NCBI GenBank assembly: GCA_007116605.1
Contig: SKID01000259.1
Coordinates: 1 to 6,405 of the forward strand
DNA: 6,405 nt
DNA from: Tissierellia bacterium
GTDB lineage: Bacteria; Bacillota; Clostridia; Tissierellales; Dethiosulfatibacteraceae
Direction: 5' to 3'
Position numbers and translations under genes: made by a program. Below are positions 1 to 4,750 of the stretch, piece after piece. Position 1 is the first letter of the stretch, and each line of letters starts with the position of its first letter. The notes beneath the pieces were generated by a model, which did not search any database, was not told the DNA's origin, and saw nothing but the letters and a program-made list of their open reading frames with translations.

Positions 1-708
1 TCCTGATATAAAAACCGCTTGAATGTTTAAGTCGGACTCCCCTAATGCAATCATTATTTTTTTTAATTTGCCTGCACCAAAGCTACCACCCATAGCTAAT
101 AAAGTTGCCTTATCCTTTAAGCCTAAGTGATTTCTTGCCTCTTGTTTATTAACTCGATTAAGCATCTTTAGACTTGTGGGTATTCCTGTCACTTGGATCT
201 TAGATGAATGAATCTTATCTGCTAATAATTTAAACTTCATGTACTGGCTAGCAACAAAAAATAAATCTGCTTCTGAATCCACCCAAGTGGTATGATAATC
301 ATAGTCTGTAATTAACACCGCTACTTTATAGTTATAGCCGTACCTTTTTCTAGTCTTAATAATATTGCTGATTGCTACAGGATGGGTACACACAACCACA
401 TCTGGCTTATAAGTATCTATTAATTCCTTGATTTTCGAATAAAATAATGACAAATTATTCTTGGTGAGTTTCCCTTCTGTTGCATTGTTAATATCATAGA
501 TCCACCGATAAAGCTCTGGAAAACTCTTAGCATTTATTTCGTAAGACTTGCCTGCTATTTTAGACAAAACCGGTCTTATAAACTCCAGAATATCTACCAC
601 ATCTACTTGGTAATCTGTCCGATGGTGTAGCGCAAAAGTATGGATTCCATCTGCTGTAGAGATATGTCCTCCCCCAATGGCAGCTGTCAAAACAAGTACT
701 TTTTTCAA
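1..708 (-). CDS. MGDG-synthase/UgtP-like glycosyltransferase (3' end beyond window)
   Basis: This is the first 236 residues of a GT-B glycosyltransferase of the monogalactosyldiacylglycerol synthase / processive diacylglycerol glucosyltransferase type (related to MurG and UgtP). Such enzymes move a sugar from a nucleotide-sugar to diacylglycerol on the inner face of the membrane. Visible signs are the N-terminal beta strand with the glycine-rich loop IGGGH (residues 11-15), KPDVVVCTHP (101-110), LITDYDYHTTWV (132-143, the acceptor-domain D-x-H-x-x-W region), VTGIPTS (173-179) leading to the inter-domain linker, and the start of the nucleotide-sugar-binding domain at AMGGSFGAGK (205-214). Family members are usually about 370-400 residues, so roughly the last third is missing off the left edge. 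The start is TTG at 708-706, chosen because it follows a strong GGAGGGG by 5 bases and gives the expected MKKVLVLTA N-terminus. The TTG overlaps the TGA stop of the preceding gene (TTGA), which suggests coupled translation. Sugar donor and acceptor cannot be told from this part. Confidence 0.88.
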   Translation of the reverse strand, partial: MKKVLVLTAAIGGGHISTADGIHTFALHHRTDYQVDVVDILEFIRPVLSKIAGKSYEINAKSFPELYRWIYDINNATEGKLTKNNLSLFYSKIKELIDTYKPDVVVCTHPVAISNIIKTRKRYGYNYKVAVLITDYDYHTTWVDSEADLFFVASQYMKFKLLADKIHSSKIQVTGIPTSLKMLNRVNKQEARNHLGLKDKATLLAMGGSFGAGKLKKIMIALGESDLNIQAVFISG

Positions 709-2279
709 TTGATCCCCTCCAATATCATTTCAGCAACTTTCATACCATCCATGGCTGCTGACATGATGCCTCCAGCATAACCGGCTCCTTCTCCAATCAC
801 ATGAACACCCTCTAGAGATGACATCATTCTTTCATCCCTAACCATTCTAACCGGTGATGAGCTTCTAGTTTCTACACCACTTAATATGGCATCCTCTCGG
901 TTAAATCCATTAATTTTCCGTCCAAACTGATCAATTCCTTCAAGCAAAGCTTCTGTCACATAATCTGGTAATAGGGTCGTCAAATTACTCAAAGTTGTGC
1001 CTGGTTGATAAGATGGTTTGATATTGCCGACTTGTGTTGTTAAAACTCTTTCTTTAAAATCTCCAAAACATTGAATGGGCGCAAAATACCCTCCGCCACC
1101 TAATTCAAACGCTTTTCTTTCCAGTTTTCTTTGGAAATCAAATCCTGCAGTGACATGACTTCCACCAAAATCCTCCGGATTTATATTTACCAAAACAGCA
1201 CTATTTGAATTTTCTTGGTCTCTCGCATAATAACTCATACCATTAGTTACAACTGTTCCTATTTCAGAGGATGATGCTGTTACTACACCACCAGGACACA
1301 TGCAAAAAGTATACACTGTCCTGCCATTTCTGCAATGGTGGACCAGCTTGTAGTCTGCTGCAGGCAAAAGGTTTTTTTTAGATTGGATGCCATACTGCCA
1401 CTCATCAATCATTTGCCTTGGATGTTCAATTCTTAGTCCTATCGCAAAAGGTTTCTGCGTTAAAGTGATATGTCTTCCTAACATTTCAACTGTATCTCTA
1501 GCAGAATGGCCCACCGCAATGATCACTGTTTGGCTTATATGTTGTCCTTTATTAGTTTTCACGACTACGCCTTGATTGTTTAATTTCTCAATATCTGTCA
1601 TTTTTTCTTCAAATAAAAAGGTTCCACCTTTATTTTCAATTGCCTTACGTATATTGATGACCACTCTTCTCAAACGATCTGTTCCGATATGTGGCTTACT
1701 CCAAATCAGTATTTCTTCTGGCGCTCCTGCTTTTACCATTTCTTGTAAGACCCATCTACTTCTTCCTTCTTTATCTCTAATTAACGTGTTCAGCTTTCCG
1801 TCAGAAAAAGTTCCCGCTCCCCCTTCTCCAAATTGCACATTGGATTCTGGATTCAATAGGCCTTGATTCCAAAATAAGTCCACATCTTTTATCCGTTCTT
1901 CTACTTTTTTTCCTCTTTCAATGATGATTGGTTTGGCTCCATGCAATGATAATAATAATCCACAAAAAAGACCTGAAGGTCCAGAACCGATAATAATGGG
2001 TCGATGTCCAACATAAGGGTTATAGATTTTTTTAGGAAGAGAATCTTCCACAATGCTATATTTGCTTCGAATCGCTTTTAGTTTGTATAAATGAGGTTCG
2101 AGTGCTACATCCACCGTGTACACATAAAATACTTGATTTTTTCTTGCATCAATAGATTTTTTAACTATCTTCCAACTAATTAATTGGTTTTCCTTGATTT
2201 TTAACATCTCTACTATTTTCTTTTGGATTAGACTTTCAGGTTCTTCAGGTTTAAGCTTCATCTGATTAATGCGTATCAT
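705..2279 (-). CDS. FAD-dependent oxidoreductase, COG2509-type (reaction unknown)
   Basis: A complete 524-residue flavoprotein of the uncharacterised FAD-dependent dehydrogenase family (COG2509), whose members are about this length. Residues 1-90 form the family's small N-terminal domain; the start MIRINQMKLKPEE is typical of the group. The FAD-binding Rossmann fold begins at IIIGSGPSG (95-103) and its acidic ribose-binding residue is probably E121 in IIIER. The glycine-rich GEGGAGTFSDGKLNT (151-165) resembles the second flavin-contacting segment of this family. AVGHSARDT (255-263) and CMCPGG (326-331) follow, and the C-terminal flavin motif is VHVIGEGAGYAGGIMSAA (492-509). No signal peptide or membrane segment is seen, so it should be cytosolic. 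The start ATG lies inside the end of the psuK-like gene (14-base overlap), 7 bases after AAAGGAG. Homologues are generally annotated only as NAD(P)/FAD-dependent oxidoreductases; the substrate cannot be assigned here. It is not the HI0933/YtfP family, which lacks this N-terminal domain. Confidence 0.92.
   Translation of the reverse strand: MIRINQMKLKPEEPESLIQKKIVEMLKIKENQLISWKIVKKSIDARKNQVFYVYTVDVALEPHLYKLKAIRSKYSIVEDSLPKKIYNPYVGHRPIIIGSGPSGLFCGLLLSLHGAKPIIIERGKKVEERIKDVDLFWNQGLLNPESNVQFGEGGAGTFSDGKLNTLIRDKEGRSRWVLQEMVKAGAPEEILIWSKPHIGTDRLRRVVINIRKAIENKGGTFLFEEKMTDIEKLNNQGVVVKTNKGQHISQTVIIAVGHSARDTVEMLGRHITLTQKPFAIGLRIEHPRQMIDEWQYGIQSKKNLLPAADYKLVHHCRNGRTVYTFCMCPGGVVTASSSEIGTVVTNGMSYYARDQENSNSAVLVNINPEDFGGSHVTAGFDFQRKLERKAFELGGGGYFAPIQCFGDFKERVLTTQVGNIKPSYQPGTTLSNLTTLLPDYVTEALLEGIDQFGRKINGFNREDAILSGVETRSSSPVRMVRDERMMSSLEGVHVIGEGAGYAGGIMSAAMDGMKVAEMILEGIN
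714..720 (-). promoter_or_regulatory. Ribosome binding site for the TTG-started glycosyltransferase
   Basis: Read on the minus strand this is GGAGGGG, 5 bases before the TTG codon at 708-706. It lies inside the last codons of the FAD oxidoreductase gene. It decides the start: no ATG gives the same N-terminal beta strand, and the site is strong enough to support a TTG codon. Confidence 0.8.
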
Positions 2280-3183
2280 GGTTTATCTCCTTTATGATCC
2301 TGTTAGCATCAAGCTTTGTTATTGCCTTCTCACATTTTACTGTCTCTCTCGCACACAATGTGGCAAAAATTGTTGTCTTTTCTATATTAAAACCATTGAC
2401 TATCCCATAAGCAATCCCTGCTACAAAAGCATCTCCTGCACCAGTAGCATTGACTACTGTAGCTTTACCAGCTTTTATCTTGCCACTAACTTGACCATCT
2501 GAATAATAAGTGCCATCTAAACCCATGGATATATAGACCTCCTTTGTCCCCCAACTATGAAATAACTGACAAGCCTTAGCCAAGTCTTCTTCTGATTGAA
2601 TAGAGAACCCTGCTAAAACTTCAGCTTCTAATCTATTGGGCTTAATGCTATGAAATCTGCCAACGAATTTTTTTCCATTTATAGCTTTGGCAGAGGAAAC
2701 AGGATCATACAATATAGGCACCTGTTTAAAAGAATCAACAATCCATCCAATTTGATTTTCTTTTAAATTGCCATCGATAATTAACAATTCTGCTTTATTG
2801 AATATTTGTGCCATTTTTTTTATATACTGTTGATTAATTTCATCAGTGATGCCAGTTTCACACACAGCCACCGCCATATCTCCTGTTTCATCTAATATGC
2901 AAACATAAACAGCTGATAATCTGTCTTCTACTCTTTTCACATTAGACATATTCAGTCCTGATTTGCTTGATTCTTTAATTATATATTCTCCATAGTCATC
3001 TCCACCCACAACACCGAGAAAGCAAGTCTCTTGTCCAAGCCAACACAAATTCTCCCCAATATTTCTGCCCACACCACCTAATCCCATAATCACTTTTCCT
3101 GGATTTGAGTCTTTGAAAATTAACGTATTTGTCATTGGAACACCTGAAATATCTACATTTGCTCCACCAATCACAATAATCAT
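2266..3183 (-). CDS. psuK: PfkB-family kinase, probable pseudouridine kinase
   Basis: A complete 305-residue ribokinase/PfkB-fold sugar kinase, a normal length for the family. It most resembles pseudouridine kinase (PsuK, E. coli YeiC), which phosphorylates pseudouridine to pseudouridine 5'-phosphate for later cleavage by PsuG. Features shared with E. coli PsuK, recalled from memory, are IGGANVDISG (5-14), DSNPGK (25-30) followed by GGVGRNIGENL (36-46), LDETGDM (97-103), YDPVSSAK (159-166), SIKPNRLEAEVLAG (179-192) and SMGLDGTYYSDG (219-230). The PfkB signature 2 is NATGAGDAFVAG (245-256), with catalytic base D251. The DSNPGK and KPNRLEAE blocks are what separate it from ribokinase or fructokinase. 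The start ATG follows GAGAGG by 6 bases. It is preceded by a 71-base gap after the mutase gene and overlaps the next gene by 14 bases. No psuG (pseudouridine-5'-phosphate glycosidase) is in the window, so the substrate call rests on sequence resemblance alone; a kinase for another nucleoside or sugar is possible. Confidence 0.8.
   Translation of the reverse strand: MIIVIGGANVDISGVPMTNTLIFKDSNPGKVIMGLGGVGRNIGENLCWLGQETCFLGVVGGDDYGEYIIKESSKSGLNMSNVKRVEDRLSAVYVCILDETGDMAVAVCETGITDEINQQYIKKMAQIFNKAELLIIDGNLKENQIGWIVDSFKQVPILYDPVSSAKAINGKKFVGRFHSIKPNRLEAEVLAGFSIQSEEDLAKACQLFHSWGTKEVYISMGLDGTYYSDGQVSGKIKAGKATVVNATGAGDAFVAGIAYGIVNGFNIEKTTIFATLCARETVKCEKAITKLDANRIIKEINHDTH
2287..2293 (-). promoter_or_regulatory. 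Ribosome binding site for the FAD oxidoreductase
   Basis: The minus strand reads AAAGGAG, 7 bases before the ATG at 2279-2277. It sits inside the final codons of the kinase gene, so ribosomes finishing the kinase pass over it. This supports translational coupling and the chosen start. Confidence 0.8.
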
Positions 3184-3187
3184 TTTA

Positions 3188-3250
3188 GACCTCTCGTAGT
3201 TTCATGAATTTTATCCGATGAATAACAGCACTAAGACCTAGTGAGGGATC
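3188..3250 (-). promoter_or_regulatory. Candidate structured leader that can pair the psuK ribosome binding site
   Basis: This lies in the 71-base gap between the mutase stop and the kinase ATG. On the minus-strand RNA, GAUCCCUC (3250-3243) can pair with GAGAGGUC (3195-3188): seven of eight pairs, one of them G-U, with one mismatch. The second arm contains the kinase Shine-Dalgarno sequence. Enclosed are two further hairpins: ACUA/UAGU (3242-3239 with 3233-3230, loop GGUCU) and UUAUUC/GGAUAA (3225-3220 with 3216-3211, loop AUC). Together they would make a three-way junction. It matches no riboswitch class I recognise. There is no U-run after any stem, so it is not an intrinsic terminator, and no good promoter is visible. 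Pairing was found by eye and short stems occur by chance, so this is a hypothesis. Confidence 0.3.
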
Positions 3251-3254
3251 AATA

Positions 3255-4745
3255 CTATAGTGTCCTGTTGATATCAGAAAATTGTTGAAGCCATGCCATA
3301 ATTTTAGCCTCGATTTTTTCGCAACCACCGGTTACATTTGACTCAATATTTAAAGCTAGCATAGGATCATGGAGTGAAAGTCTCATTAAAAACCACCCTT
3401 GTTCTGTCATGCTTTGACATGAAACTCTGATGCCTTCATAATTTGGTTCTACTATATGCCAGTTTTCAACTGAAGGTACCCACTCTTTAAGCTTGTTTAT
3501 CACATCACCACCATAAATTTTGAAGTCATGAGAAGGTAAGCTTAATCGTATTTCCTTTTCTTCCTTTGGCTCCTTCAAGTTTGAAATGTAATCTGTTAGA
3601 AGATGATTTTTTTTCTTTTGTTTTGCAAAAGCAATCAGTAACTGTACTGTTAAATAGGCTCCATCATCTAAAAAATGATTGTCTCTAAATGCAGCATGTC
3701 CACTGGTTTCGATTGCTAAATCAGAAGTTTTTCCTATTTTGTTTAAGCGAATCCCTTCGTCAATCACATTTTTATAACCTCTCTTAAAACGATGATGATA
3801 GCCGCCTCTCTCATGAATGAACTCTGTTAGTCCCTCTGAAGTCACTGAGTCTGTGACAATATATCTTTTATCATTTTTTTCTAAAAGAATTGCCGAAATC
3901 AAGGCGATCAACTTGTTTCTATTGATTGCTTTACCTTGATGGTCAATCAGTGCAGCCCTATCTACATCCGTATCAAAGATAATTCCTAAGTCTGCTTTTG
4001 TCTCTATCACTTGATTTTGAATAAACTGAAGTGCATCTTTGTCTTCTGGATTGGGCACGTGATTTGGAAACATCCCATCAGGATCAAGGAAAAGGCTACC
4101 ACTGGTATCTGCTCCTAATGGTTGTAATACTTTTTCTACAAAAAACCCCCCTGCACCATTACCTGCATCTACAATGATGCGACTTCCTTCAAAAGGACGA
4201 TTTTGTCCTGTTTCTTTAATGATTAAGCTTTGAAGGCGTTTGGCGTACCGACTCATAAAGTCTATTGATTGAATAGGTTTAAAGTATTGAAGATCATAAT
4301 TAATTACCATTTTTTCTGCCCTGATTAACAACTCATGAATTAACTCTTTAGTCGCTCCCCCCTCATGGGTAAAAAACTTTAATCCGTTCCGGTTAAAGGG
4401 CAAATGACTGGCTGTAATCATTATTGATCCGTCTAGACTCAGATCTTTTTCTAATAGTGCCATGTACATGCCAGGCGTTGATGCTAGACCAAAATCATAA
4501 GCATAATGTCCTGCCTTGCCAATACCATCCGCTGCAGCTAAAAGTAACGTTTCTCCTGAAATACGACTATCTCTCCCAATAGCTATGGTTACTTTTTTTC
4601 CTCTTCCCTCAGATAGCCATTGACTAAATACATAGCTAATCTTTAACACAGCTTCTGGTGTTAGATTAACAGCTTCTCCTTTAACACCATCTATCGCAAC
4701 TCCTCTAATATCTGATCCATTTTGCAAATCCCACCAATTCATCAT
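3255..4745 (-). CDS. Atypical alpha-D-phosphohexomutase (phosphomannomutase/phosphoglucomutase family)
   Basis: A complete 496-residue member of the phosphohexomutase superfamily (COG1109), which interconverts hexose 6- and 1-phosphates through a phosphoserine. Domain 1 has the N-terminal SDIRGVA (11-17), GRDSRISG (57-64) and the active-site loop TASHLPFNRNGLKFF (111-125), with phosphoserine S113. The metal-binding loop is FDTDVDRAA (257-265), with D258, D260 and D262. The sugar-specificity loop is ETSGHAAFRDNHFLDDGAYL (346-365). The C-terminal phosphate-binding region reads MRLSLHDPMLALNIES (454-469) instead of the usual R-x-S-G-T-E-P. To my recollection this variant, with DTDVDR, also occurs in a plant plastid phosphoglucosamine-mutase-like protein and in clostridial homologues, so it looks like a subfamily rather than damage. 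Because the specificity loop is ETSGH, I do not name it manB, pgm or glmM. The start is the first of two tandem ATGs, 10 bases after AGGAG and 5 bases after the helicase stop. It is cytosolic and could supply hexose 1-phosphate for a nucleotide-sugar used by the downstream glycosyltransferase (inference). Confidence 0.9.
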   Translation of the reverse strand: MMNWWDLQNGSDIRGVAIDGVKGEAVNLTPEAVLKISYVFSQWLSEGRGKKVTIAIGRDSRISGETLLLAAADGIGKAGHYAYDFGLASTPGMYMALLEKDLSLDGSIMITASHLPFNRNGLKFFTHEGGATKELIHELLIRAEKMVINYDLQYFKPIQSIDFMSRYAKRLQSLIIKETGQNRPFEGSRIIVDAGNGAGGFFVEKVLQPLGADTSGSLFLDPDGMFPNHVPNPEDKDALQFIQNQVIETKADLGIIFDTDVDRAALIDHQGKAINRNKLIALISAILLEKNDKRYIVTDSVTSEGLTEFIHERGGYHHRFKRGYKNVIDEGIRLNKIGKTSDLAIETSGHAAFRDNHFLDDGAYLTVQLLIAFAKQKKKNHLLTDYISNLKEPKEEKEIRLSLPSHDFKIYGGDVINKLKEWVPSVENWHIVEPNYEGIRVSCQSMTEQGWFLMRLSLHDPMLALNIESNVTGGCEKIEAKIMAWLQQFSDINRTL

Positions 4746-4750
4746 CTTTC

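Noticed and set aside
1372..1379. Runs of eight T (57-64, 1372-1379, 2814-2821) as sites of frameshift or terminators
   Set aside because: All lie inside intact, family-conserved reading frames with no preceding GC-rich stem. They are ordinary lysine/asparagine codon runs in an AT-rich genome.
1387..1866. Plus-strand open frames of 62 and 96 codons (1387-1575 and 1576-1866)
   Set aside because: They lie antisense inside the flavoprotein gene, over its conserved flavin-binding region, encode cysteine-rich sequence of no recognisable family and have no clear ribosome binding site. They are chance frames.
2269..2502. Plus-strand open frame of 77 codons
   Set aside because: It is antisense to the C-terminal PfkB signature region of the kinase; its serine/cysteine/tyrosine-rich translation looks like a reverse-strand shadow.
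3229..3243. Hairpin CACTA-GGTCT-TAGTG as an intrinsic terminator after the mutase
   Set aside because: The stem is only 5 base pairs and not GC-rich, and on the transcribed strand it is followed by CTGTTATT rather than a U-run.
3184..3254. Internal promoter in the 71-base gap
   Set aside because: GGATAAAAT resembles a -10 box, but no -35-like hexamer lies at 16-18 bases from it.
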